A stretch of 64,000 nt of DNA from contig NW_025408669.1 in NCBI RefSeq assembly GCF_020360975.1, positions 620,001 to 684,000 of the forward strand. The letters run 5' to 3'. Made by a program: the position numbers and the translations under genes. The notes under the pieces were generated by a model. It was given only the letters and a program-made list of their open reading frames with translations. It searched no databases and was not told the origin of the DNA. Source of the stretch: Hirsutella rhossiliensis. Taxonomy: Eukaryota; Ascomycota; Sordariomycetes; Hypocreales; Ophiocordycipitaceae. Positions 28,001-38,843 of this stretch are shown piece after piece (position 1 is the first letter of the stretch; the number at the start of each line of letters is the position of its first letter).

Positions 28001-30657
28001 TATTAAACTATATCTTCTTTACCTTATAGCTAAAGTAGGATTTTATTTAGTTAATAAAGTCTTAGAGGGTAGACTAGTTATACTTACTTAGGTAGGTCTA
28101 TAAGAAATAAGGGAAAATTATCCTTAAAAAAGCGTCTATAAGAAACATTACCCTTATAAAGCTTTCTTAGTCCTTAAAGATATCGGTCTAGTTAAACTTA
28201 ATTTCCTTATTTAGCTAGTCTAGCTATATAAGGGTTCGTTTAGAAATTTATCTCTTAGTCTTTTATTAGCTATAGTATTTATATTTAATAGTTTTTAGGC
28301 CCCTTATTTATACGCCCTATTATTAGCCTAGCTTATATAAAGCTAGGGGACCTAGGTAACTAAGTCCTATATACTAAAGAAGACCGTCTCCTTAAGCTAC
28401 TAAAAGAAGGTCTTTTAAACCTACCCTCCTTTAAGTAAGGAAAGCTAACTTCTTAAGAGGTTCCTTCTTATAAATAGGTCGGAATTCGAGAATAAAGTAA
28501 CCGAATTTCTCCTTAATAAGCTTAGTCGTTTAATTCTTTTAGACTAGCCTTATAGGCTTAGAAGTTATATCTTAAAAAATTCCTTCCTCTTAAAGAAGAT
28601 AGAAAGAAATTAAGCTTATTAAAAATTAAGGGTAAAAAGCTACCCTTCTTTATCAAAGAATTTATATAAACCTATTAGGTAATTTTATCGTAAAATTCAC
28701 CCTTCTATACCCCTTTATCTATATAGTTAATTCCCTAGTAATAAGGTATTCCCTCTTTACCTTTATAAAGGACTAGAATTATAAAAGGGTATTATAGATA
28801 TTAAGGGAAGTACTAAAGTTAAGGATAGCTAATTTTTATAGGGGATATTTAAAGGGCTCTAATAGTTAGTCTTAGCCTTATTAATCTATAATAAATACAA
28901 AGGCCGGATTTACTATACTAATAGTTCTTCCTTAAATTTATAGCTCGAATAAAGGTAGCGGCGTTAGTTACTATTTCTTAGTAACCTAAATCTCGTCTAT
29001 CTTCTTCTATAACGAGGGGCCCTCCTTAAGAGACTATTATATTATTTCTTATAGCCTCTTTAAAGGGTTAAATCCTTTAGGTCGGTTTTCCTTAAGACCT
29101 ACTAGTATTATAATAACCTATAGCTTAGGGATTTATAGGCTAGGCAGCTATTTTATCTAGTCTTTTATTTCTTTAAGGAATCCTCGTCTTAGTCTAGAAG
29201 GTCTACTTAAAAACCCTCCTTTTTACCCCTTATTACCGGTTTTAATAAAGAGGTTCGATTTCGACTAGTTCCTTAATTTTTCGATTAACGGATTAAAAGG
29301 TCTATTAAGGGACTAGTCGTGCCGGACGGACTAACGGGGCCGGGCCCGGAGCAGTAAGCGGAGCTAATTAGAAGTATCCTTAGCTAACTACTATAGCTTA
29401 TTAGGGCTATAGATCCTTATTTAATCCCTTTTTTAAAAGGGGATTATTTCCCTTTTTTATAAAAGGGTTATCTTCCTTCTCTATAAGATAGTTATCTTCC
29501 TTCTCTATAAGAGGGTTATTTTCCTACTCTATAAGAGGGTTCTCTTCCTTCTTTATAGGAGGGTTATTTTCCTTTTCTTTTAAGGAAGAGTTATTACCTT
29601 CTTTATATATAGGTTCCCTTTATAAATAGTTATCTAGGACCTTAAGCTAGGGCCGAGACTAGGGCAGCCGTCAAAGACAGGGTTAAGGCTCTCGAGGGAG
29701 GAGGAGCTAAAGGGGCAGCTATAGTAGTAGTAGCAGCGGGGGCCGTAGTAGGAGGGGCTATAGCAGCTTTAGGGGCAGTAGGTAGAGCTATCTAAGTCGA
29801 GTACTAGCTACGAAGGAATAAGACTACTTACTATTATATTTTAGTAGCTTCTTTATTTAGTTCCTAGTTAGCTTCTTAAAAGATAGTTAAGTAACTATTA
29901 TTAAAAGGCTTTATTAGTAGAGATATATCCTATAGCTACTAGCTAGAAAGAGCTTTTATAAGGAAGTATTAGTTAGCATCCTTAAGGATTTCTTCCTACT
30001 TAGCTAGCTATAAAGAGGCTAGAAGGTTCCTAGTAAAAAAGGCTCTTAGATATACTATATAGGTCTTCTTAATATAATTAATTATATAGCCCCTTAAGGG
30101 AGCTATCGAGGTCTTAAGCTTTAAAAGCTACTATCTAAGAGTCTCTTTTTCTTAAAGAGAGATTAGCTTTACGGCACTAACGGATTCTATTATAGCCGTG
30201 CGTATAGTAGTTAGCAACTTCGTCTCGTAAAGGTATTCCTTATAGTAACTCTCGTAGTTACCTAAGGTAGTAGAAAAAGCTCTCTACTATATAGAGGTTA
30301 GCTAGGAGAAGAGGGAAACTCCCTCTATAAATTCCGTTACCCTAGGATAAAGAGGGGGCTTAAGAGGGTCCTACTTATTAGAGAAGACTAAATTATAGAT
30401 AGTTCTATCTATATAAGCCTATAGCTCCTTTACCTACTTATCTTAATCCTAGGGCTCTATAAAAATCGTCCTATAGACCGTAGGGATAGTAGAGTCGTTT
30501 TTCGATATTATTATATAAGAGGGGGTAGAAAAGTCGGTTAAAATTCGGCTTTTCTAGTAAGAGGGGTAAAAGGGAGCTACGAGGGATATAAGAAAGGTGC
30601 CTTTTATAGTAGCTAGAAGGTATAGGATTTCTATTCCTCCTAGGCTTATAACCATCG

Positions 30658-31139
30658 TAAAGAGAGATATAAGAAGTATATAAAAATATATAAAGGTAAA
30701 ATTAAAAGTAAGGGGTCGGATAGGCAAGGCAAGATATTTTATTCTTATAGGGGCAGTAATTATAGTAGGGGAGTAATTATTATATTGCCTGAATTTTTCT
30801 TCTTTTTTTATCTAACGCCCCTCTTTATACCTATCTAGTATCTCTATTAATAAAGAGGATCCTACTTAAAGAAGCTACTAATATTCTCTTAACTACCGAG
30901 CTTTTTACCGGTTTTTCCCCTCTTTTCTAGCCGTTGCCGGTATATCCGTCTTATCTCCCGCTACCTCTATAGGAAGCTATCGCCACTTCTGCTTCCCCTT
31001 ATGCCCCCACCCTCTTCTCTACACCTCCTTTTAGCTCCTTCTTCCTTCTTCCACACCGGGTGTTTTCAGCTTCCTAGGTCCCTCTTGCCAAGGGATATCT
31101 CCGAGAATGCGAATTAGGCCACGCTTCGCGATATATATA
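30658..31139 (-). repeat. Right (5') LTR of the copia element, lightly RIPed
   Basis: It aligns with 24,149-24,584, for example at AGGGATATCTC and AGGAAGCTAT. This copy keeps many CpA and TpG sites (CCACTTCTGCTTCCCC, CACACCGGGTG) that are TpA in the left copy. It marks the edge of the RIPed block. Confidence 0.75.
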
Positions 31140-31673
31140 CCTAAGAGCTCTCCTTATCCCTCTTTAGCTAGGGGGGGATGTTAGATTTAGCCGGTATTAG
31201 TCTCTTTTAGCTACCTTCTCTATAGCTAGCCTCTTCTCTTTGTCTCCCTTCTTGTCTCTCTTTTACCCCTCTAATTCCTAGTCTCTTACTAAGACACCCT
31301 CTCTAGAAAAAGCTCTTAATCCTTAACCAGGCAAGAAATTGACTTACTTTCTTAGACAGGGTATTAGCTACTCCCCTATTTAAATTCCTTACTAATTTAT
31401 TAGCTACCTTCTTTCTCCCTTGCGTTCCTCATTTCAAAGGAACCCACTTTCTCTTTTCTAGGTAGTATTAGCTATATAAAGAAAGGACAGTTAGCACCTA
31501 GATAAGAGAAATCAAGAGCTTTTATCTCTAGTCACTTCTTTCTGCCTATTTCTCTCTCCCTTTATACCGTGTAGATCCTTCTACTAAAAATTGCTATTAT
31601 TCCCTTATACTGCGAACCCAGTTCCGCGAAAAAACTCCTAAAAGACTTTGCTATTGAGATTACTTTCGTCAGA
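31140..31673. promoter_or_regulatory. Transition zone and upstream region of the first island gene
   Basis: The sequence changes from RIPed to normal composition. A TATATAAA box lies at 31,473-31,480, about 194 bases before the ATG at 31,674. TCAGAATG surrounds the start. A run of seven G followed by ATGTTAG near 31,172-31,185 resembles a polypurine tract plus LTR start, but no partner LTR was found. Confidence 0.4.
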
Positions 31674-31937
31674 ATGAGGGCAATAGTTGTTTCTTTGGTT
31701 GCCACCGCTGTACTGGCTTTAGCGAGTCCAATCACAGACGCAAACCCGGTCACAGCGCTAGAGAAACGGTGCCATTGTCAATGGGTGTACGGCCAAAAGT
31801 TTCATTGTTGGCATGCCCTGTGTATTAAGGGCACATGTCATACGCCTCATACGCCTGAGTGTGCCAAGTGTACCAAGACGTGGGTCGAGGATGATAATAG
31901 TAAGTGGAAGGGTTGTCATAAGGACGAGTGGACTTAG
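31674..31937 (+). CDS. Small secreted cysteine-rich protein (87 aa) with Kex2-type propeptide
   Basis: The protein is 87 residues in a single exon. Residues 1-18 form a signal peptide (MRAIVVSLVATAVLALAS, hydrophobic core, small residues at the cleavage site). A short propeptide follows and ends in EKR at 30-32, a classical Kex2 site. The predicted mature chain starts at Cys33 and has 55 residues with eight cysteines (33, 35, 45, 50, 55, 63, 66, 81), giving four possible disulfides, and several Trp and His. The cysteine pattern is none that I recognise. Size, export signal, even cysteine number and position about 0.5 kb from a RIPed copia LTR fit a candidate effector or antimicrobial peptide, which is inference. 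The region is not RIPed. Confidence 0.8.
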   Translation: MRAIVVSLVATAVLALASPITDANPVTALEKRCHCQWVYGQKFHCWHALCIKGTCHTPHTPECAKCTKTWVEDDNSKWKGCHKDEWT

Positions 31938-33664
31938 CTAGAATCATTACGATTCTCTTTGAAGCTTTTAAAGGAATACTTTTATATAGTACTAGAGAAG
32001 TCTTTAGTTATTTCAACACACCATCGTTAGATCATCCTAGCATACGGCGAAAATTCCGATATTAGCCGTGGTAATCTCTCTTGGCGAAAGTCGACTTGAG
32101 TGGCGTGCCTCAGATGATACAAAAGGCTAGCCTCACCAGGACTACTGTTCTGAGAAAGAGTGGCTTACCATTTCAAAAAGAGAGGAACGGGGGTGCCATT
32201 TTTCTGCGAGGCTACCATCTGCTCCTTGATCACGTCCTGATTTCTTATGCATCGGAGAAATAAATGCTCAAAGGTTAGAAAAAAATCAGCCAAGGTATAT
32301 AGAATGATTAGCAGGCATTTGCACGAATCTCGGTTGCGGTAGGCCCATTTAATATCCTGTACGGAGGTTTTTGCTGCATGAAGATGAGTTGCGTCGAAAA
32401 GCCTTCCATCTAGATCCCCGCTTTCTCCCCAGTTTAAGGGACTTACACATGGGCATGGCAGTCCCTTTTAACCATGGTTTTCTTTCATCACGAGTCATAA
32501 TCCTGGGCCTCGGCGCTGCTCGCCGATCTTGAAGTGGCAGATATCAAACGACTGGCAAGTGCTCCTCGAGTTCCCCGCCATCTTCTCATGTCCACATTTT
32601 TGAATACTTGCTCTGTCGATCCCCTTATAAGCCCTCGTCAGATAGACGGCATATATGTATACGAAGCAGGTAACTTGCACTCGCGTTAGTATCGGGGTAT
32701 GCACCAATAGAGACATTTAGAGCAGACTCTAGGTGCCTAATGGAGTGTCTTGCCACGGAGCAGTGGGCTTTTCCTTGAGCCCTGACTGGTACGGTCGACG
32801 GTGTAAGAAGCCTGGCAAGCAAATTTCCTCTCGGCATCCGTACGGAATAGAGCTATTCGCATGCATGCCACGACTGCGCCACGCGCTGAGCCGAGCCAGG
32901 AACCGCGGCCCGACTTACGCGAGTAGCGGCTGGCCCTACTTCTAAGGTACGTGTAGGTAAGAATCTCCAGAGCTATACTGCCTCTATAACATTACGGCCG
33001 CAACTAGAGAAGTCTGCCGAGTTAAGGGAGCCGGCGGCGTTTAGGGATGTCGGCCACATACTCGGGTAAGCCAACTGAAGTCGAAGAAGAAGGCCGCGGT
33101 TAGAGAAGCTGGAGAAATTAAGGCTATAAACATATAAGCTTACAAATTGGGCGGCGGGTCCGGGCGTGGCTGAGCGCGTGAGAGAGTAGGGGTGGTTGAA
33201 CGATAGATATACAGTAGTTAGAGTGGGCGACGGAAGTGGATGGCCATGCATAAAGTCCAGCAAAAGTAGCGGCCACCTTGTTGCGTTCCGAGTGGAGCTA
33301 AAGCTAAGTAATAAGACATGACATCTGATTGAGGCATCTCTCGCGCGACAAGGTCGACGAACTTAGCCGTAGCTCAAGGTCTCTTATAGCGTCATCACAA
33401 TGATCGGCCGGCTAAGGAAATAGAGGGGGAAGAGGATCAGGAAGACGATGCAGTAGAGGTGGCGCAGCGACGGCATCGTCAGCGGCGGCATCATCAGGCG
33501 GCTCACATCGTCAGGTGCGGCATCAGGGGTTGAAGGGGTCATTGAGTGGGAGGCAATTAAGTGGCCGCGCCCGCCCACGCGGCCGTACGGGCCAGAGTGC
33601 CCAGATTAATTGAACCTTGGCCGCATGTGTTGTGCGCATATCTCGCGAGAGCCTCAAAGATGCA
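31938..33664. other. Intergenic region, no supported gene
   Basis: Normal base composition. Only short open frames of 60-96 codons on both strands, without signal peptides, domains or splice-supported extensions. About 33,440-33,540 has imperfect repeats of CATCGTCAGGCGGC-like words. I see no RNA gene. Confidence 0.5.
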
Positions 33665-33848
33665 CTGTTTGAGCAAATTAAGCGGGATGCATGCTGTGTG
33701 CAGGCGGGCATTTGGAAGGTACGGGTATTATTACTTGCCAGGCGCGGGCACTACAAGTTGGGGGCGGGCAGGCTTTGGTACGGATCTTATAGATAGGGCG
33801 TAAGAGTAAATAGATATAAATGTGAGTGTAAATAGTAATACTCTTCCA
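33665..33848 (+). repeat. MITE-1 family, single arm
   Basis: About 180 bases resemble the reverse complement of 37,133-37,285 and, more weakly, 37,490-37,615. Shared words include GGCGGGCATTTG, GCCAGGC, CTACAAGT and GTAAATAGTAATACTC. No matching second arm is seen next to it, so it is a half element or a divergent copy. Confidence 0.55.
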
Positions 33849-33947
33849 TAGTTATGTATGGAAAACCACCCTGGGCAGAGAGTCGGTCTGACGGTCTGTA
33901 ATTAGCTGAGCGTCTAGGCTCTTTAAGGCGTGGTCCCTCCGGGCGGA

Positions 33948-33980
33948 ATTCATTCATTCATTCATTCATTCATTCATTCT
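33948..33980. repeat. ATTC microsatellite
   Basis: About eight units of ATTC, with a shorter run at 34,113-34,123. It lies 3' of the tyrosinase gene. Confidence 0.9.
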
Positions 33981-34342
33981 GTCGTGCCATATAAGATAGG
34001 GTAGAGGAGAAGATAGGGTACTAACCTCTGTCGTGGCATAGTGGATGGGATAATATTGGATAAAGGATAGAGGATAGGCGATGATTGGGAAATGCTTTTC
34101 GTAATCACACTAATTCATTCATTCTACGAATTTTCAAGATCCTATTCCATGGGTCGCATCGCTCTTAACCCGTCTCAGTTGCCACCAAGCTACATATTGC
34201 ATGCTTGGTCTTGCTCCGAATACTAGTGGCCTAACTGAAGCGCTCCAATTACAATGGATGATGAAGGAGGCTCAATGTTACACCCCTGGTGTCCCTCTTC
34301 CAGTCTCTAGATGCGAAGCATTTATGATCGAACGCAGTAGTC

Positions 34343-36736
34343 TTAATACCCGCCTCTCTGTGACCGGCCTCGTCGTCCACCATCCGAGGGCTGCGCTCGG
34401 TGGCCTCCGTATGACGCGGTCTGTTTTGGGTACGTCGTGGTGTATTCCTCGTGTGCATCACTACTATAACTATCCGAGGGCTGCGCTTCGTACGACGAGG
34501 TTTGTTCCGGGTATGTCGTGATGTATTCTTCCGCGCTATGCTGCGGTGGTTTGGGCTGCGGTGGCTTATACTGCTTCACGGGAGCGGGTTTTTTCTTCCG
34601 GTGGCGGATTGTAGGGAAATCGCCCTCTTTCGCTGCCGGAATTTCCAACAAAGTCTCATGTTCCATCTTCAGGCTTGGGACCTCGGAAAGCGGGACGTTC
34701 CTGCCGCTGGCCTATGCCCACGAGTCAGATACCTTGCAGCCGCGAGAGCCTCGAATGACGCGAATCAAATTGAGCTGGGGTGGTACAGGTGATCAACCTA
34801 CCGTCGTGATAACAAAGCCGATATTGGTGTGATAATTTTCAGGCTTAATGTCCCGCTTATTGCAGGTTTCAATGGCTGCATTTAGAGGCACGGCTGCAGA
34901 AAGAGATCCTTTGTGAGGGTGGCCCAAAGCGACGATATCGCCGATGAAGAATCCGCAAAGATACACATCAATGACACAGGGGCGATCCGGCAGTTCCTCG
35001 ACACGATAGTTGACGTGGGCCCGATGAACTGTTCTCTTCTTCTTGTGAGCCGGGCTAGCGTAGAGGTTAGTGATCTTGCCCCTGGCACGTCGTTTATGTT
35101 CTTCCGCAGGTAGCTGCGGCAGATGGGTGGGTTGCGGGTAGATTGTGTAAGTCGCCTGTAAAACGATAATCTGCGGATCCTGTGGGTTGAGGCTGGATTT
35201 GTCTTGCTGGTATCCAAGCCTAGCGGGGGATCGCTCTGTGGCCTGCGTGGACTCGTCTCGTTTCTGGTTGACCACTTTCTTTGCGTCCTTTTCAAGGCCT
35301 TCGTATGTATATCCAAGGTCGTAAGTGGAATGGACAGTATTTGAAGTGTGTGGTCGGTCGCCTGGGAGGTAAAATGGAGTCAACGGAGAATCGGGACTAA
35401 TCAAGGAGTGATCTGGCGTTGTAAACCGAGCGTTTCCTTTATAGGGGGTGGTGAGACCGCTCTTATCGGGGTGAGCCGCTTGCCATAGAGCGTATAGTCG
35501 ATCTACGTTTGTATGATGCAGCCAGCTGGTTAAAACGTTAGCTTTACTTCAAAACTACTTTACAAAAGTAGAGGCTTACAAGAGGGGGTCGTAGGCAGCG
35601 TATGCGAGATCACCCATTGTCTGTCCACAACCTGCAGAGTTATGGACCAGATTGTGTGCTTGTTCAACGCTAGTACCAGGTCCAGCAGTGGAGCTAAACT
35701 CTTCGAACGTCTCCGAGTAAATAAAAGCATTGTACTACTAGCTTTAGCATATACTGCGACTCTCAATGACAGCATATTCGAGGCCTTGGACTTACGACAA
35801 GTTCCCTCAGATTATCCCTTCGAAATAGCTGGTTGGCCGACTGGGGAAATGATTTAGGAGGTGGGCAGCGTCCCACCCGATTTCGGGGCGTGGGCTTAAA
35901 CTCGCCGAAAGCGCCTTTCAGCGCATCCTTCGGGTATACATAACCAGCCAGAGGGTTTTTAACCGAACGACGCCCATGAGCGGTGTTAATTTTCAAAGTG
36001 CTGGGAACAGTCGATTTGGGCACTTGAGGGTTCGCGGCCCAGTCCCAGAACGGCGTTCTAAGGATCTCCGCGGCGTGCACGTAGCGCGCTCGATCCTTGG
36101 TTGGATACCGCCGAGCTATCTCCTTGGCATGATTGACCAACGATTGCTGTTACAATGGTGAGCCGAGATTGAGACGTTATAGGCGAATCGGGGCCAATTA
36201 CCTCAAAGGTGGCGATATATGGCCGATGCCATGGCAAGAACAAGGCTTCCTATTATATCAAGGTCAGTTTTGTTTTCTTATTAAGATCCCTTGAGGCAGA
36301 TGCGTACAGCGTGAGCGCAATATCCCGGATGGCTGCTGTCTCCAGCTGCGGTGTTGTTCCAAGCGATCGGCGGACTTCCATGAATACCTGATCACAGGTG
36401 GGTTAGTCAACTTGACAAATGCACTGGCCTGGAGAGAATCATACTGCAAAGCTGGAACCAAGACAATGGATCTGTAGACTTAGCGGATTGCATGGCCGCA
36501 ATGGCCTGGATGTACAAATCCCTTGAGAAGAGTTAGACGACGTGCTGTGTGCAAAAGCGGGCTTGGGTGGTTCTGCACCATTGGGGACCAGCCTCTGCAT
36601 GTAGCTCATTGATATTCCGTCGTGGAGGTGTATTCTGGCCTTGGACCTTGACGCCCGTAATTGGGTAGAAGTTCGCGGTGACGACTGAAGAGAGCAGCCC
36701 CAGGACCAACGACGAAGTGATGAGTCGGGACAGCAT
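34343..36736 (-). CDS. Secreted tyrosinase (type 3 copper polyphenol oxidase), 8 exons, 653 aa
   Basis: Exons (minus strand): 36736-36579, 36521-36445, 36387-36308, 36249-36202, 36146-35796, 35734-35580, 35525-34802, 34711-34343. The seven introns are 54-90 bp, GT-AG, mostly with CTAAC/CTGAC-type branch sites, and frames join to 1,962 nt without stops. Tyrosinases oxidise phenols to o-quinones. Signal peptide about 1-21. CuA ligands: His81 (IHG), His104 in GYCAHA with Cys102 as the likely thioether partner, His113 (LPWHRPY). CuB: His265 and His269 (EQAHNLVHN), His293 (LFWLHH). The core ends near YTY (362-364), followed by the usual C-terminal shielding domain. Odd: the last ~100 residues are Pro/Lys-rich, then carry two copies of an EEYxTTYPxQT unit. 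Related enzymes act in melanin, and in ustiloxin/phomopsin clusters; pathway here unknown. Confidence 0.9.
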
Positions 36737-36798
36737 CTTGATTATAGTCGCCGAGATAAGGCTTGCTGTTTTGCGTCTTTATGGGCACTCATCCAATG

Positions 36799-36813
36799 TA
36801 TATATATATATAT
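36799..36813 (-). promoter_or_regulatory. TATA-like AT run upstream of the tyrosinase gene
   Basis: An alternating TA run lies 63-77 bases 5' of the tyrosinase ATG (36,736, minus strand), in the right place for a core promoter. It could also be a simple repeat. Confidence 0.4.
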
Positions 36814-37132
36814 TCGAGTGAACCTATGTGTGTTGGGCTTGTTTCCCCATTGGCTTCTCAAGTAACGATACAAGGGACATTGCTCAGTGAGGCTGCGGGT
36901 GGATAACAGCCTCTACCTTGCCGAGAGCCCAAGTAGCTGGTTGAACGGGTCGAAGACATGCTGACGACAACTGCTTGAGTCACATCGGGAATATGGGGTC
37001 GGCCTCCGATTCCTGGCATTTGCTCAGGGTGCACATCGAACATTTCTGATAGCATCCTTAGACCACTCTCTAAGTCAAGTTCCTACGAATGGTGCAACGA
37101 CCCGCCGTAGCTTATAGGTCGAGAGATATTTA

Positions 37133-37615
37133 GTTTGAGTAATACTATTCGTACTCACACGCATCTCTATCTGTTCTCACGCAGATACGTATCCGCCCCA
37201 GCCCCCCCATCGACTTGTAGCGCGCGAGCCTGGCAGGTATCGGTACCGCTCAAATGCCCGCCTACACGCATCAATTGCATCGCACGTGTGCTTCTTAATT
37301 CATTCAATCAACGCATCTTTGAGCCCTAGGCCCGAAGTTTCAATCACTCGGCCCTCTGCGTAACTACGCGAGCGCCTGTAGGCTATGGTCGGCCTCAACG
37401 CCTAGCAAAGTCGTAATCATAGGCGCGTCAGGGGGGTCCCTCGCAGTGATGGGGACAACATTAAATTTCATGCGTAGGGCCGGGCAATTAAGCAGTATAA
37501 AGACTAGCCAGGCTCGCGCGCTACAAGTTAGTAGCGCGGGCTAGCGCGGGCAAGTATCTGCGTTAGTATAAATGGAGACATATATATTCGTGAGTACAAA
37601 TAGTATTATTTTTAC
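37133..37615. mobile_element. MITE-1, about 480-bp element with long inverted arms
   Basis: The left arm (37,133-37,240) and the reverse complement of the right arm (37,505-37,615) share TAATACTATT(C/T)GTACTCAC at the outer end and CTTGTAGCGCGCGAGCCTGG at the inner end, about 100 bases each with small gaps. There is no coding capacity. A related arm lies at 33,665-33,848. Confidence 0.65.
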
Positions 37616-37716
37616 TAAATCATCTATAATATAGTTACTCAATCTAGCCTCTTAACTAATACCTTATTCTTAGGTAGTCAAATATTTACTAGCGCTTTCC
37701 TAGGTTACTATACGTT

Positions 37717-38067
37717 GGTTGCGCCTAAAAGAAATGTTTCTTGCCCAGGGTCACTTGCCCCTCATAGTACCGTATGGCAGAGAACTCTAAAATCCTAAGA
37801 CTTTGCAGCTTAACTGATCCAGTTCGGCCCAAGACACGCTATTAAGTGGTCAGTTCGGCTTTTTAGCCTACTTTACTTCATTTTATGCTTAATAGGCCAG
37901 TTTTGGCAGAATTGCTGGCTCCATGGGTCTTTTTACTCCATGAGATTGCCGATAAAGCTGCTTATACAGGGTCAGCCGGAACAGTATAAATTTTTGTGAA
38001 GCCTAGCATACACGGTGGCCGGGGATGCCCGTGACACTGGCGAGAGACATTTCTTTTAGTTGCAACC
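37717..38067. mobile_element. MITE-2, 351-bp element with about 38-bp terminal inverted repeats
   Basis: Left end GGTTGCGCCTAAAAGAAATG (37,717-37,754 for the full repeat) pairs with the reverse complement of 38,031-38,067. Homology may extend weakly further inward. There is no obvious target-site duplication and no open frame. It appears to be a non-autonomous DNA transposon. Confidence 0.6.
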
Positions 38068-38843
38068 TTCATATTAAAGTCTGATAAAACCCTAGGAACT
38101 AATAAAATATAATAGGTAAAGGCGGTAGCTCTTAGACTTAAAACTCGTAGGCATGTTGCTATATGAAGTTTCTAGGCTCATATCATGAGGCGACGTTCTC
38201 TACTAATTACCGCTAAGGCCCGTTAAACATCCTTCCTGCTGGGGTTAATGTGTCAAGCCTGTAAGTCCTCAAGGTGGACGCTCGTAGAGTTTACGTTCTA
38301 GATTAGTGCCGACCAGCCGGCCTCCAGGGAGGTATCTAATGCGAAATCGGGTTATCCGTGCTAATTAAGAAAATTAAGGATTCCATAAGGGATCACGAAA
38401 GCATTATCGACGAATGCTGTCTGAGCTATTCCTGCCACTCGGCTGAGCGCAACCAATTCCTACAGGATCGCTTCGACGGCGCGCCTAGATGGAACTAAAT
38501 GTCTCTCGAAATATGAGCTAGGTACGGCGGGTCGTTGCACCATTCGTAGGAACTTGACTTAGAGAGTGGTCTAAAGACGTTAGAGGGGATGACAGTAGAC
38601 TAGGGGTGGAATGTATAAGTATATCTAATGTCTTAATTAAGTGGAATAGCTTTTGAAATATGTGCTCCTCAGTTATTTTGACAGGCAAGATCATACCCCG
38701 TGTAGACACCACCCCTGACAAGACTTGGCAGTCTGGGGCCGCAAAGTATCAAGGTTTTTGCATCTACGAGTGCGAGACTCAGGAAGTCGCATGCGCTATT
38801 GATGATCAGATGATCCTTAGATCTGTGAAGACGTTAATTATTA

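Larger units (their letters stand above)
23406..31139 (-). mobile_element. Ty1/copia LTR retrotransposon, RIP-degraded, minus strand
   Basis: Related LTR sequences lie at 23,406-24,584 (split by a SINE) and 30,658-31,139. On the reverse strand the RT motif appears as FFYIDNII (about 26,300; copia FFYVDDI type), and an integrase segment of the NGxxERxGG...ARxMRI type lies near 27,870-27,990. A primer-binding site GGTTATAAGCC sits just inside the right (5') LTR (near 30,653), a RIP-altered complement of the initiator tRNA-Met anticodon arm, as in copia-type half-tRNA priming. A gag-like start codon overlaps it. All frames are broken. The right ~1.3 kb is only lightly mutated. Confidence 0.8.
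36860..38575. mobile_element. Patch of small nested inverted-repeat elements
   Basis: Outer inverted repeats of about 55-75 bases occur at about 37,060-37,125 and 38,508-38,575 (core GTCGTTGCACCATTCGTAGG and its complement). Between them lie MITE-1 (37,133-37,615) and MITE-2 (37,717-38,067). No transposase is seen. No supported gene lies in 36,860-38,575; the short frames here lack recognisable features. Confidence 0.55.

Noticed and set aside
32081..32263. 60-aa plus-strand frame
   Set aside because: No signal peptide, domain or splice-supported extension; length expected by chance in this composition.
33561..33803. 80-aa plus-strand frame
   Set aside because: It overlaps the MITE-1 arm at 33,665-33,848 and has no recognisable protein feature.
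34882..35316. 144-aa minus-strand frame
   Set aside because: Other-frame shadow of tyrosinase exon 7; no domain or signal.
34793..35404. 203-aa minus-strand frame as a separate gene
   Set aside because: It is part of exon 7 of the tyrosinase; in-frame joining to the CuB exon through the intron 35,526-35,579 gives the expected LFWLHH motif. Its apparent start is a TTG codon.
36858..37055. 65-aa minus-strand frame upstream of the tyrosinase
   Set aside because: No signal peptide or domain, and the apparent start region runs into an inverted repeat.
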